Below, piece after piece: positions 20,329 through 33,444 of a stretch of DNA of 64,000 nt. The notes beneath the pieces were generated by a model. It searched no databases. It was not told the origin of the DNA and saw only the letters and a program-made list of their open reading frames with translations. The stretch is from Piper betle (lineage: Eukaryota; Streptophyta; Magnoliopsida; Piperales; Piperaceae): the NCBI GenBank assembly GCA_033002965.1, contig JAURVB010000659.1, forward strand, positions 1 to 64,000. Reading direction: 5' to 3'. The translations under genes were made by a program, and so were the position numbers. Within the stretch, counting starts at the first letter, position 1. Every line of letters starts with the position of its first letter.

Positions 20329-23300
20329 ATTACTATGGACTACCATTCTGATTTGAACATGGATTGAGTTGAGGCTGTCCTATTCCTACCATGATTTGAA
20401 GCTTTGATATTGTTTATGAGATTATGGGCATAATATATAGGATCGTGATTTGCTTATCACTAATGTGATGATTTGAACATGGATGGAGGCTTAGCGGGAA
20501 AGAATGTTGTGGACTACCGTGATTTGAGTTGTGGTGTAGAAGGATACGTGTCTCCTACTCCAATTTAAGATCGGAATATGGTGGAAAGAGAAGAAGAAGA
20601 AGAAGAGGGAGCTTGCTTATGGATCTTATGGGATTAACAATCAGAACAGCTTTCATATGATAGAAGACAAGTATGAATAGATTGTTCATAATCATGCTGT
20701 GATTCCTAATTTTCATTCTCAGTGTCACCTCATATTTCTCAGATTGTTGTCAGAAATGATGCATTTTTTTAAGCTTGAAAGTTGTTTAAATTGCAAGGCA
20801 GTTTCTTGCAAGTCCGGCACTAATTGAATTACATGAACATAGGGTTGTCTCAACCAACTAAAAAATCAATGGACAGAGTGGACCTGGACTCTTTTCTTGT
20901 TTGATTACCATAATTTGCTGGAACTGTGAATATATAATGGAGACATTTTCTCTGGGTTTCTCTACTCTTTGGTGTGACTCTCATTTTTACAAAAACTGAG
21001 TGTCAGATTTTACTTGTGCATTGAATATTTATCAACCACATTACCGCTTCTTAGAAGCTTTTACTTGCACTAACTAATTTAAATTGATTATAGTTCTCTG
21101 ATGCGATACCTTTTTCATGTTGATGGTTGTTGGTTTGATCCCCTAGCTTGACTAATAGGAATTCGAAATTGCATTGGTCCTGAAAAATGGTACAAAATAA
21201 TTCAGTGCATGGTCGCATGGAAATCTCCAAATAACAAGGCAAAGAAAAGAAGATTTGAAGGGCCAAAATACAATTTTTGTTTCCACTAAATCGAAGTAAA
21301 TTATCTTGCGTTGAGAAGGCATTGTCTTTGATGATGATCCCAGCTTTTGATTTTACCAAATTCTCTATTTCGACTGAGCTTTAGCTCAGAGTGGAGTAAA
21401 TTATATCTGATGCAATGTATTGAAAGGAAATTGCCAGAAAGAAACTTATAGCGTGCCACCAAGATGTTTGTTTTAGCGTTTTCTAGTTGATCTATTGATG
21501 TTTCTTTACCTTAATGCTGTATTTTGCTTACAGCTAACACCGGTATGCCAAACCATGGGCTCCTCCCCTACCTTGGAAATATGAAGCTATATTTTTCTCG
21601 CAGACATGAATAAAATGTTATAAGTTGTGATCTCGTGGTTATTAATCAAGAGAAATTTACACTTTTTTCTGCATATGTTGTGTGCCAATAATTTATGTTT
21701 TTCGGCAATTACTGTGCAGAAGAAGGGATTAATCGTCAGTTGCAAGTGTTATAGTTGATGTTGGATAATTTGTTGTGTGTGCTTACTAGTAATTTATAGT
21801 TGCCGGTGTCTGTATTATTGAATACAAGAAAAGATAGCTGGCCTTCAAAAGATTAGTATCGTGACAACTGATGGAAGACGTTTCGCTTGAATTACTGCTA
21901 CCAACATGTTGCTCTTGTTCATACCACTCAGTTTCAAAAGTATTTCAACTTCTATTTCTTTGATGAAGCAACAAAAACATTTAAAGCGCTCCTTGGATTA
22001 CTCCCACTTAGAACATACATATACATGCGGGCATTCTTCTTTTCTTTTCTTTTTTTTCCTTTTTAACAATATTAAATAATTGAGACCAAGCCTATTAATG
22101 GGCTACTGGGCAAATTATGAAAGAGTTAAATTTGTTTTAATCTATGATTGTTAAAAGGAAAATTCACTGTAACTTGTTCTGTCCTTTATTAACTCACAAT
22201 CATAATTCACGTGTTTATTCATTAATAATTTTACCCTTCATTTTGCAAAAACTATTATTCACCATGGTTAATGTAAAGTATAAAAATTTAATTCAATTAC
22301 TATGATTATCTAAACCTTAATAATAAAGCAGGGTATGTTGAGAATGCTGAGCGTGACTGTAGGGGCGGTTGTCGGAGGTTTTGGGTGGTTTTGCACCGTG
22401 GAAACAAACCAGTGTGTGGGATTCTTTGTGCGGCACAAGCATGTTTTCACCTGTTCACAAATTGGATGTACATTTATTATTTGTAGAGCGTGCTTTTTAT
22501 TGGAATTGCAATGTCATTTGCTTGCTGTAGGTGGCAAAAAAATTAGATTGAGCAAACAGGACGTGGGTGGTTAATTTTCACTAGCTCCACAGATTTTGAA
22601 GTTCATAGGATCAATGTTTAGAGTATAGTTACAGATTCTATATGTGAACATTTTGTTTAATAGATCAATCATCGCCATTAAAAGTTTTCTCATCTACGTC
22701 GGCTTTATTGAATTTGCTAATTATCTGATTCATTCATGTATAACTGATGTACTAAAATTTATGTGAAGGAAGTGCTTATGACAAAAAATGAAAACGTAAA
22801 TTGTTTGGCATTTGATGGAAACGACTCTCATAACAGGCTCCTTATATTTCTCATTTCAACTATAAATGATCCTATCTAAAGTAGTTCTTATTCTATAATG
22901 TGTGGTTGTTGAAGACATCTTAGTTCTTTAATTTCATTTGGTTTTTAAGAGACTGTTGCTCAGAAAGCATTGAAGGCTTTGGTAAAATAATCTTAAACAA
23001 ATAGTGATATATTTTTATGACAATGATGATGACTGACGGGATTGTGGTACATGTGAATTCAGTCTAAAACTTGTAACTATCAACCGTTCTGTATATTTAA
23101 GAACAGTGTTTGTAAGTTCTAATTCTCAAATGTTTGTGCAATGATGTGAGAAACTAGAGCTTGACTGGAAGCATTCCTCGTACTTTTGAAAGCTGCTCCA
23201 ACTCCAAGTCCTCTATATTTTATCATGTATCTTTATGATTAGTTGCACTATTACAAACTCCAATATTAGCTCTGACTTAGTGTTTTGCTTATTGAGATTT

Positions 23301-24073
23301 GTCTTACAGTCAGCTTATTGTAGAAATCCATTTAAAATTGGATCCTGGAAGTAACTATTCCATATGTAAATAAAGACTTTGTGTAAGATTGGACACGATA
23401 CCTCATTACTGTTATTGAGAGAAAGAAGAAGTTAGATTAGTGAACTGCTGCTTGTCTTGCCTTATTTTTTGGAATCATGAACACCATTTTCCTTTGTGTC
23501 AGGTATATATGTTATGTAGTAAACCATTTGAAATGATGAAAACTTCTGTTATCGTTTGGGAGATTGATTAAGAGAATAACATTTTTCAGGCTTGGTCTTG
23601 AGGAGAATCTTCTTACGTGTGTACTCAATTGAGATCAATTGATGGTGTTGGAGTTCAATTTGTTTTTTTACTTGTATGGGCTTTTTAGTTGTTCTTAGCC
23701 TATAATTAATTTTGAGAAAATTTGACTGCCTTTTGAGGTGATCTGCTCTAATAGTTGTGGTTTTTCGTGATTACTTTCAGTATCTTAATTTCATTTATAT
23801 GCTTCAGCAACTTGAGCACGTTCTTATTCTGTGATGAAGTCTTTCTGCCATTTTATACATATTCTTTTCTGGTTCAAGAGTGACCATGGATGACCATCAT
23901 CCTTTACTCTTGCTTCTGTTGTGTTTTTTGTGGTTGTAGTTCTTTGCTTTGCTCTGACAATAAGCATCTGTTCTTATGTGTTTAGATGAACTCCAACTTT
24001 ATTTATTTTCTAATGTTTTCAGCTATTGTTTTCTTTTTAGTGCTTAGGTAAAACGACTAAAATCCCTGTATAG
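20329..24073. other. 3.7 kb intergenic DNA
   Basis: Holds the 3' untranslated region of the PORR gene and then AT-rich DNA. Short open frames (for example near 22335-22574) have no homology I recognise. I see no structured repeat or RNA gene. Confidence 0.5.
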
Positions 24074-24549
24074 ATGGAAATCCATGCGGATGAAGTTCTT
24101 AATATGGTTGTTACCGATCTAAAATCATTCAAAATAAAGGTAAATACTGTTGTAATGCCAACAGTTCATCCTAATTGCATTTGTTGTCATTATTGAATGA
24201 CATATTGTAGATGTGTTGTGTTGTATAGATATCTAACTTCATACTTACATTTGATAGTTCACCAAATTATATATTGAAGCTCTGATATTATTTTTGTGAT
24301 TTCTTTTGAAGATTTGGTTATTGACCAAATACTTGATTGAATAAGTATTGGAGCCATTGTGACAGGTGCATAGTTTAGTATGCAATGTGCTGAAGAAATT
24401 AGTGGAGAAAGTGAGGCAGTTGCTGCCAACTATTGAAGCTTCTGGTACAGATAGATGCTGCTGGTATCCAGACTCTCTCTGTGAAACAAGCCATGGAGGA
24501 AGCCAAGTTGGTCCTTGCGCATTGTGCCGATTCGAGCAAGCTCTTTTTG
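24074..24549 (+). pseudogene. U-box protein (PUB5-like) N-terminal fragment
   Basis: Two exon-like pieces recall the N-terminal UND region of plant U-box E3 ligases such as PUB5 and PUB45. Exon 1 (24074-24139) reads MEIHADEVLNMV then TDLKSFKIK and ends at AAG|GTAAAT. Exon 2 (24366-24549) continues KVHSLVCNVLKKLVEKV and RQLLPTIEA. The next conserved part, AAGIQTLSVKQAMEEAK, then LVLAHCADSSKLFL, is in a different frame, so there is a frameshift near 24440-24455. No U-box or ARM repeats follow. It looks like a truncated, frameshifted gene copy. Confidence 0.65.
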
Positions 24550-24931
24550 GTACTTGAAAATTCTTGGTTGGACACATTTTAAGGAAGCTCATAATGGGTA
24601 TACTACAATAACAAATTAATTGCTAATATTGTGTGTTGAGGTTGTCTATTCTATCCTTCTCAGTAGGTACTGCAATGCATTTAGAAGTTTCACATTAAGA
24701 AATGGCCGAGGACTGACAACTATAGGTTGTGTTTTTATACTACAAGATATGGAGAAACAATTACTAAAAAAGATTTGTTAGTGACCACAAATAGAACTGG
24801 TTTATGCCTGTTAGTAGCTCAGTCACTGTGTGCAAGTCTTCGTTGTTCTGTTGTTTCCTGGCTTGATTATTTCCTTTGCAGCTACTTCTTTTCTTAGCAG
24901 GCAATAAAGGGTAAATCAACTCTTTTGCAGA

Positions 24932-25010
24932 GAGAGAATACAAGAAGCTTTGGATATGAATTGATACCCGATCCAGCAATAATTGGTTCTACAGTCCTTA
25001 GCCGTTCAGG
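24932..25010 (+). other. Exon-like segment of unknown origin
   Basis: After a good acceptor (CTCTTTTGCAG) an open segment reads RENTRSFGYELIPDPAI then IGSTVLSRS, with a possible donor (CAGGTCTG). I do not recognise the protein. It does not match the part expected next in the U-box fragment upstream. Confidence 0.25.
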
Positions 25011-25171
25011 TCTGTTAAACATTTTTATTTACGGTATTGCAGATTAATTTTTGTGTTTATTGATTATAAATCAGCTAAGAATGGTAAAAACACAATGATT
25101 CATTTACATAACTAGAAATTAAATTAACAAAAAAAGCTATTCTGATTTTAATATTTGATTTAATTAATTGC

Positions 25172-25534
25172 AAATTCTAAAAATAAAAGGATATAAATAA
25201 AATTAAATAATTCAACTACTTTATATTGAATAGAATCTATTTTTTTACATTTTGTAATATCATATTAATTAAAATTTTCATTTCAGTTAAAAAATATAGT
25301 TTATTTAATAAATCTACTTATAAAGAAGAAAGAAAGTAACAACATTTAATTGTTAAAACCCAATATGAAGTCTTTAGATAATGATTAAGTTTTAACAGTA
25401 TATTTAAGTTTATTAAAAGTATTTTTTCCGAGTATAATATTATTTTTGAGTTTAAACTTTAAATTATATTTCTAAGATATAAATATTTTTATATGATTAA
25501 AGTATAGCATGCGCATTGCGCAGGTCTTTACTAG
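25172..25534 (+). mobile_element. Helitron-like 3' end, AT-rich
   Basis: The right end shows a hairpin (TGCGCA-TTGCGCA, about 25512-25523) followed by GGTCTTTACTAG and then T. This fits a Helitron 3' terminus (hairpin, CTAG, inserted before T). The 5' end is uncertain; TCTAAAAATAAAAGGA at about 25174 is a candidate but is not preceded by A. The interior is non-coding. Confidence 0.4.
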
Positions 25535-25894
25535 TTCTTTATATTTCTTTAGCAAGTATGACCAAAATTATGCGAGATAATTAATTCAACCAGCCACTAA
25601 TTAAGCAGGATGGCACCTCAAAGATATAATTTTTTATTTTTAAAAAGTAGAAAAATCAATACCTTAGAATAACAATTTTTGAAAAATAATTTTTATATCA
25701 ATTGCATATAAATCGGACCGCATTTCCGGACACAAACGTCCGTCCATAAATAAATGAAACAAACGAACGACAGCATCTTCCCGCCAAAACCCGCCTCATT
25801 TCCTACCTTCCCCTCGCCGGCGACTGTAAAAAAAAGATCCCTCTTTTCCACTCCGGCGGCTGGAAAAATCCCAACTTTCGAGTTGGAGGCCGAC

Positions 25895-28800
25895 ATGGAT
25901 CGCTATTTGTCTCCTCTCCAAGAGCCCAAGAGTCGCCCCAAGTGGATCCTCTAAATCTTTCGATCTTTTTTTGTTCTTGGTATTTGTTTGATATGAGAGT
26001 TTTGCCATTTGCGTGCAGGTTAGTGCGGCCATGGAAGAGGAGCTTGTTGGAGATTAATGGCAGGTTTCCATCCACTTATAAGCACGAGTGCTCTGCGTTG
26101 CTGCTTCGGTCCTACTCTGAGGTTGGGTGGTGTGCTTTTTAAAAAAAAAAATCCAATTTTGTTTCATTTTTTAGAATACGTTCAATGAAATATTTATCCA
26201 GCTCTGTTTTTCTTGATGTTTGAATTGTGTTGTAAAGTTTCCTCCCATTTTTGTTGGTTTCAAACATCCAGAATTGTTTGTGATAAAGAAGTTGTTTTTA
26301 GTAGATGGCACAATAATTATTGCAATAAATGGATGAACAATTATACGCATGTTATGCTTTTTTTCCCTGTGCTCAAAATATGTGTCGACCATTTTTGGTT
26401 TTTTTACTCCGCATAATTTTAAGAGTAGCTCTTGCTGATTCTCTGGTTTGTTCACTTGTTGCATGAAAAAAAAAGATGGGAGTGTTCTGTCACAGTGTAA
26501 CCAATGATGAAGGAAGCTGCCCAACACTTGTACGTAACATCATATGCTTTTTTCAATTTATTTTCTTGCACTGTTTACATTTGATGCTAACGCATTTATA
26601 ACAGATGTCTCAACTGCAATGGTCTGAATATGAAAATCCCCAGCTACCTTTTCAGAGGTAAAATACTATATTTTACATTTTAAATGCTTTATCAGATGCG
26701 TTGTCATTACAAGTGCTGGGTAGGGATTACATAGTAGCACAGGACAACAAGCTGATAAACAAACATAATACTGATGCTAAAATGTAATTCCCAGATACAT
26801 CATGTTGAAAAAATGAACCAACAATCGGAAGACATAAAAGGACACTTGAAATTTAAAATAGGCTCTGGATTAGAATGATCAACCTCTGTTGCCATTCTGT
26901 TGAACTAGTCATATAATTTGGCACCAGAAACATGTCATAGGGAAATGGATCTGCTAAAAGTTATTGTTTTCTGAACTATGGTATTGAAAACGTTAGCAGA
27001 TGTTACAAGGAGTAGAATAATGTGAATTGTTAGGTAAGGACAATTAAATTAATACTGGGTGAACAAAGCTCGCTTGTACTGACACTTAAAAAGCATCAAT
27101 CTGATTTATATAAGATTTCTTGTAAAATATCCTAATTTTTTCTTTGGTCTTGTTTCTTTATGTACTTATTGATCATGCTATCTAAATGATTTGTATTTTC
27201 ACAGGATGGGAGTTTCAGGACTGGAATTTGACAATCAGGTGAATATTTTCTCGTTAATGGTAGTTTCTGACCTTTGTACTTTTTTTTTTTTTGCAAGCTT
27301 AAATTAATCTACCTGTATGAGCGATGGGGGCACAGGGGAGTAAAATCAAAAGGATTCCACGGCAGATTTCAAGAGTACTTAATTTTCGTTTATCAAAGTT
27401 GTCTATTACAATGGTGGAGACTCATATTTTGTAGTAATAGGTGGCCAGGTGAAAGAAACGTTCCTGCATTTGTAAATCATACAGCCTAGCTTTAATGGAC
27501 TTCTAATAACACTTCACTATATGATGACAATTACAAATAGTTCCCTATGCTAGTAAGTAGTTTGGTTTTGATGTTGACATCAATTGATGGTAATGATGGC
27601 TGGTAGGCGTAGGTAGAGGAGCTGACAAACCAAAGTTGGGTGAATTTCTCTTACCTCTAGCTTGTCTAGCTCATTTGAAAATCTGCCAATCTTCACACTC
27701 AAGACAAATGAAGTGACTGCCGTTGTTGATGTTCTATCGTGTAACTGGCACCTAGACAAGTATAGAAAAATAATAATCACCTGCTTGCTTTAGTGAAACA
27801 AGTTTTGTGCGTTTAATTTGCATTTCTTTTTTTGTTTTTTGAATTTTTAATACTATTACTCCTGCTTAGGTATTTACAATAAGCCCTACTCTTCAAAACC
27901 GAACTATGTTAGTAACCTTGAAACTTCAAATTTCTATTTGAGAACACCTTTAGCTGGTCTCTGATCATTATATATTGCACATTATAACAGTGTGCAATGA
28001 CTATATAGTGGGTATACTATTGCATTACCTTGGGGTTTTGTTTCTCAATAACTATGTAGTCCCTGATATTCTTGGAACTGAACAAAATCTTTCATGTTAT
28101 GTTCCTTTTTTACCCACCTTGATAGTGAAGAGTGCATATTAACTTTGATTTTTTAGGGAATATATCTGGCATCAGCTACGAGTTCTGGGTGCTTAACAGT
28201 ATATGACTTCGAGTCACTCTATTGCCATTGCAAGAGTAAGCATGTTTTTCTAAATATATGTTCTCGAGCATTTCAGGACGAGATCATTACCTTTACCTTG
28301 TTGCTTAAAATTCAAGCTAATTGCTGACCATTTTATCTTTGATATAAAAATTTTACATATAGTTAAATACCAGAATTAAAGTTCTGTGTTTGCACAATCT
28401 CTAAGTATTGCAGATACATGTCAGAAAGAAATTAAACCTGTGGTGCACATTCCATTATGCAGACAAATTGATGTTGTTCGATGGAATATTTGCAATCAAG
28501 ATGAGGTTTGCATTTCTTTTTTTTGTTTTATATGTTAACATAAAAGCTACAATTTGAATCGCTCAAGGTAATTTATGCAGATTGTCTGCGCGTCTATGAA
28601 GAGCAGTGAATTATATTTGTATGATATTGGCTATTGTACCACTAAACCAACTGAGGTAATCCCAACTTCCTTGTCCATTTTATCTCATATAAGTCTTTGG
28701 TTTGAAATATATTCAGATGTTTTTAGTTGATTTTAATAGTTGTTATGACTTAATGCCAAAAATAGACACATATCTTGACACTTGTGCTGATGGTTTATTC

Positions 28801-31800
28801 AACATGTTCATTATTCCTCTTTATCTGTCTTGTATTTCCTCAAATTCATACGTTTTTGCATTGATGGGTACAGATCTTAAAGGCTATGCCTGCTTCTACC
28901 CAAGGCTATTTGGTATCTAGTGGACTATCAGATGTTTCCTTTGTTAGAGAAGAAAATTCAAGGTTTTCCATGTTCTCTACTGCTGTATGAAAATTACAGT
29001 TAGTGATTTTTTAGTGGAACTTTTGATGTTTGTATCTTCTAAGCTTCTTTAATAAGTGCTTATTTGATCTGATGCAGGGTATTTGCATCCTCTCTAAGCG
29101 GGCTAGTGTATGCTTGGGATAGAAGGATCAGTAGCAGGCCAATGCTTGAACTAGCATCTAACTCAGGAAGCTCTTTAAATAGCATAGAGTTAAACATTGA
29201 CAACTGGGTTAGTGGAACGCGTTTTCAGTTCTCTGCAACTGAACCTTTTTCCTTCTAACCTTATTTACCATATCCCCTTTTCATGTCTTTTCTTTAGCTT
29301 GTTTTTGGGGCTAGTGCATCTGGGTTTGTGTATGCTTGGGATGTCCGAGGTGGCAAATCGTCTACCGCATTCCAAAGTCACAAAAAAGTAGGTTTAACTT
29401 GCTTCAATATTGTACATTGCTGAACTTATTCTGCTTTTCATACTTTTCAGCGTAAAATGATTCCATAAAGATTTCCTCTTGACTGCGAACATGTAAGAAT
29501 GTAGCAAAAAAGTGCTATAAATTTAATGCATGTTCCATTCACAATTAATTTAGTAAATACTTGAACCTTTTATCAATGAAATTTCTGTAGAATGCATAGT
29601 TTTAGTACCTTTCGTTACAGTTTAAATCTTGTAATGTTACTTTTACTGAAGTAGTTGTTTGGCTACAGGTGTATAATCCTCCTCTAATAGCTTCAAAGCT
29701 TTGTCTCTTGCTTGAGGATATTCCTACCTTAAAGGTACGAATAACTGATTAGGAGATCAAGTACAACAAAATCTCATTTATCTGTAGTTTAGCATTCATT
29801 TAGCCATAATAGATTTTTTCGGCATTATCAACGTGCTTGGTTTTATCATAGTTTGCATCTGAAATGAATGTGATGAGTATTTCTGCCTTTATAGCTCCAT
29901 ACAAGAATGTGTAACATTATCTTCGGCATTGCTGCCTTTGTATTCACACATATAAAAGGCAAGGCTTATCGGGATTGCCATTTATTGGAACTTTATGTAT
30001 TATAGCGTATTCATGTTCATTAACAAGTGCTACCATATCTATTTACTTAACCTGTTTTGAAGTTAATGAATAGAGGAACCTGAACCTGATTATTTATTCC
30101 CACATCTTTGAGAATAAGTTGCTTTTAAATAGCAGCAACATAAAAATAGCACTTGCAAAATGTGAGTTAGTATTCATGACACAGGCTAGACGTTTAAACT
30201 TTTATACAAAAAGTTCTGGATTCTACTTCATACAAAAAAACTATTATTGCAATATGTTAAAATGGTTTTCATCTTAGAGTTTAAATTTCAAGCAGTGTGA
30301 TCCTGTCACACTTCACATTTTCCCAATATGGAGGAATATTTATGTATTTTAAATTAGGTGGAAAATGTTATGCAATTTTTCTTTCTACATAGGCACAATC
30401 TGAAATTGCATCTTGGCAAATACACTCAATCAATCTGGATCCGTCTTGTCAGTATCAGTTGGCTTTTCATCTTGATAATGGATGGTAAGTTATCGGATTG
30501 TGTTGGTTGTATTTGGTTGTCTTTCAATAAGGTGCTCTGAGCATGCATAAAGAAACTCAAAATTCCAACATTTGGCATGCAAAAAGTTTATATCATCATA
30601 TTAACTCAGTACATAAAAGTAAATCCAAAAACTAAGTAGGTATTTCGTTGTGCTAGTGAGGACATCCTTGACTGTTGAAAATGGGTAACCATTTAACTTA
30701 CTAACTTCTCATAAATCTGATAGTTGCTTTAAGCTGTCTTGAATTTAATGAAATGAACAACTGTAGGGTTTCTTTGTTGATGATTCTCAAAATCATTTGT
30801 GGTACTGATTTCTTTTCTCAAATAGACTGTTCCCTGTTCCTTAACCACAACATTACATATGAATGGGACTTGCTATTTTACATGTAGAACATTTGTTTGA
30901 GTCCAAGATCAGTGTTTTGCCTTTAGGTATGAATTGAAATCGATCAAGAGATTCATTGTTTTCCTCTTTCGGCAGGTCTGGAGTCCTTAACACTCACAGC
31001 CTTGAGGTTACACATGTTCACTGCCCTCCACCTTCTTGGCTGTATGGTGCTTAATGAACTTTATATCTTTTCTATGTCATGGTTAACTTGTTTGATGTAT
31101 ATATTTATTTTTGAGAAGGTGAATCTTTGATGTTGGAAATAGGGATACTGATGGAACTTCATCTTTCTTTTCGTGTTTGAGAAAGCCTTCGTGGTTACCA
31201 ACCTGTTCGGTATACTTTTTATCCCATAGTAGTTACTATGTTTGGGGTTACAAATCTAGGTGATCATCTTAGTTCTCGTGCGTTACCCTTTTCAGATCTA
31301 TGCAGTTGGTTCCTCATCCAGAGATGGTATCTATCTATTGGATTTCTTTCCAGATAAAAGTTCAGTATGCCATGTTGATTTTGAGTGAGCAACTATATCA
31401 TTTTATATTGTTCCATTTGTTTTATTTTATGAACATATATAGAAGTTGGACATGTTTTACTTATCATTCATGCTGACAGCCATGACGGTAGCACTGATGG
31501 AGATGAAAATAGAGCCATATCCAACATGTTTATTCCATTATCAGATTCTGTGACAGCTTGCACAGCACACCCCCTTGATGGGACACTTGTAGCAGGGACT
31601 AAGGTTTGCATTTGATGAAGATAGAACTGCTACTTGTGAATTATTCATGTTATCCTGCAATCTTTATCCTTCACTCTTTAGATGGCTGCATTGAGAAAAA
31701 TCCCGTCGTGAAATAGTCATACAAACATTCATTTTATCATCCTTAACTAGCTAGTATATTGAATGTGATGATGACATTCATTATGAATACTCAAGTGCTA

Positions 31801-32305
31801 AATCGACTAGAGATTGGAGGGAATTATTGGCAGTAGGCTAATAGACCTTGATTTTTTGTGTGGTTCAGGTATCGTAGTTTAGGTGCAATTATATGCCCCA
31901 TGCTGCTCATTAGCAATTAATTTATTTTAGCCTTGTTTAATATTTTTTACATTTTAACTGCACTTTCCACCTCTAGTGACTAGCTGTTCGATAACCCTGA
32001 ATGACAGAAATGATGATCCTTGAATCAGAGTTATAATTTGAACCATCGTCCATGTCTAAGATATTCTTCACTCAATAAAATCTTCCTTCAGTCTATAAGT
32101 TTCTGGGTTTCAACACCTTTGCTAACATATATGAGTTTTTTGGCAAAATGTTGATAAGTGTGAATTGGCATCATCTGACACTGTTTTTTTATCATTATTT
32201 ACTTACTATTTATTTATTTCTCTGAAATAGGGATCCTCATTGTTGGTTGTTTCCCAAGCGCACCAGTCCCTTGATGACGTTAAAGTTTGCGAGCCAAACA
32301 GCTAG
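25895..32305 (+). CDS. WD40-repeat protein of unknown function, 18 exons
   Basis: Exons: 25895-25941, 26019-26121, 26476-26529, 26605-26657, 27205-27238, 28157-28235, 28414-28505, 28581-28655, 28874-28962, 29078-29207, 29298-29387, 29669-29734, 30393-30484, 30976-31041, 31143-31209, 31296-31384, 31480-31603, 32231-32305. Every junction is GT-AG and in phase, giving about 474 residues. WD40 blades are recognisable at GIYLASATSSGCLTVYDFES, VVRWNICNQDEIVCASM, VFASSLSGLVYAWDRR, VFGASASGFVYAWDVR and VTACTAHPLDGTLVAGTK. The N-terminus has a distinctive VRPWKRSLLEIN, then FPSTYKHECSALLLRSYSE. WD40 proteins are scaffolds; I cannot name partner or pathway. An in-frame ATG at 25754 also exists, but its frame is not kept in the copy at 33.3 kb, so I chose 25895. 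Exon 1 with its donor AA|GTGGAT is the least certain piece. Confidence 0.85.
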
Positions 32306-32984
32306 ATGGTCATTGCAATTTCATAGACCTTCCTCCATATTGAAAGACGGCCAAATGCAACCAACACAATCAGATCACTTACCATCCATTATCAAGATGA
32401 AAAGCCAACTGATAAGGTCAAGACGGATCAAGATTTATCGAGTGTATTTGCCAAGATGTAATATCAGATTACGCCTTAACAGAAAGAATAAATTGCATGG
32501 CATTTTCAACTGATTTAAAATAGATAAATACTGCTTTATGTTGGAAAAATATAAAATGCGACAGGAGCACACTGCTTAAAATTTGAACCCTTAAGATGAA
32601 GTCCATTTTTTATATATAACATTAATTACATTTTGTGTGTGTGTGTGTGTGCAATGCTGAACCAAGAAATTTTTGAATAAAAGTTTAAACAGCTAGCTGG
32701 GTTGTATCATGAATGAAAATAGTAACTCCACTTTGTAAGAGCTATTTTTATTTTTCCTGGCATTTAAAAGAAACAGGTTCTCAAAGATGTAGGACTAAAT
32801 AACCATGCTCATTCTTTTATGGATTTATAATTAAAGGCAGCAATACTCCACATTTAGTTCTGATGCAAACTATGACAAAACCAATTAGCACATTGACAAT
32901 GCCGAAAAAATCTATTGTGGCTAACTGAATGCTTAATTAAAGCATATTTAAGCAGTGGATAAGATGTCATTAAGTTGTCTTGAT
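32306..32984. other. 3' region of the WD40 gene
   Basis: Contains the likely 3' untranslated region, a sequence (about 32306-32335) repeated at 39.0 and 39.3 kb, and a (TG)n run at about 32634-32652. No gene seen. Confidence 0.5.
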
Positions 32985-33441
32985 CTTTAATGGGTTATCT
33001 TCTAATCGGTTGGGCACCTTCGTTCGTCAATGCTTATGGTGTGACGAAACACTCCCATCTTTTTTTTCATGCATGAAGAGAACAAACCAGAGAATAAGCA
33101 AATATCACTCTTCAAATTATGTGAAAAGAGAGAGAAAAAAGCTCAAACAGTTCTTAAATAATCGGCAATAACCATGAAGTAAGAAGCGCTTTATCACACC
33201 TCAGAGTAGGACCGAAGCAACAAGGCAGAGCACTCGTGCTTATAATTGGACGGAAACCTGTCGTTAATCTCGCACAAGCTCCTCTTCCATGGCCGAGACA
33301 TATAGCGGTCCATGTCGACTGCCGGTCGGGAAGTCGGAATTTTCGCAGCCGCCGGAGCGAAAAGAAGGGAATTTTGCGGTCGCCTGTGACGGGGAAGACG
33401 AGAGCAAATTGTAGTGGGTTTTGGCGGGAAAAGCTGTTCAT
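32985..33441 (-). pseudogene. Copy of the 5' end of the WD40 gene, inverted
   Basis: On the minus strand, 33313 to 33194 encodes MDRYMSRPWKRSLCEIN then DRFPSNYKHECSALLL and RSYSEV-stop, nearly the first two exons of the WD40 gene. The match continues through intron 2 to its 3' end (poly-A, AAGATGGGAGTG) and the exon 3 tail (GGTGCCCAAC at about 33010), where it stops. The copy lacks intron 1 and the 12 codons beside it. Upstream sequence (CCGCCAAAACCC, CTCCGGCGGCTG) also matches. No other exons follow, so this is a truncated duplicate. Confidence 0.88.
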
Positions 33442-33444
33442 TAG

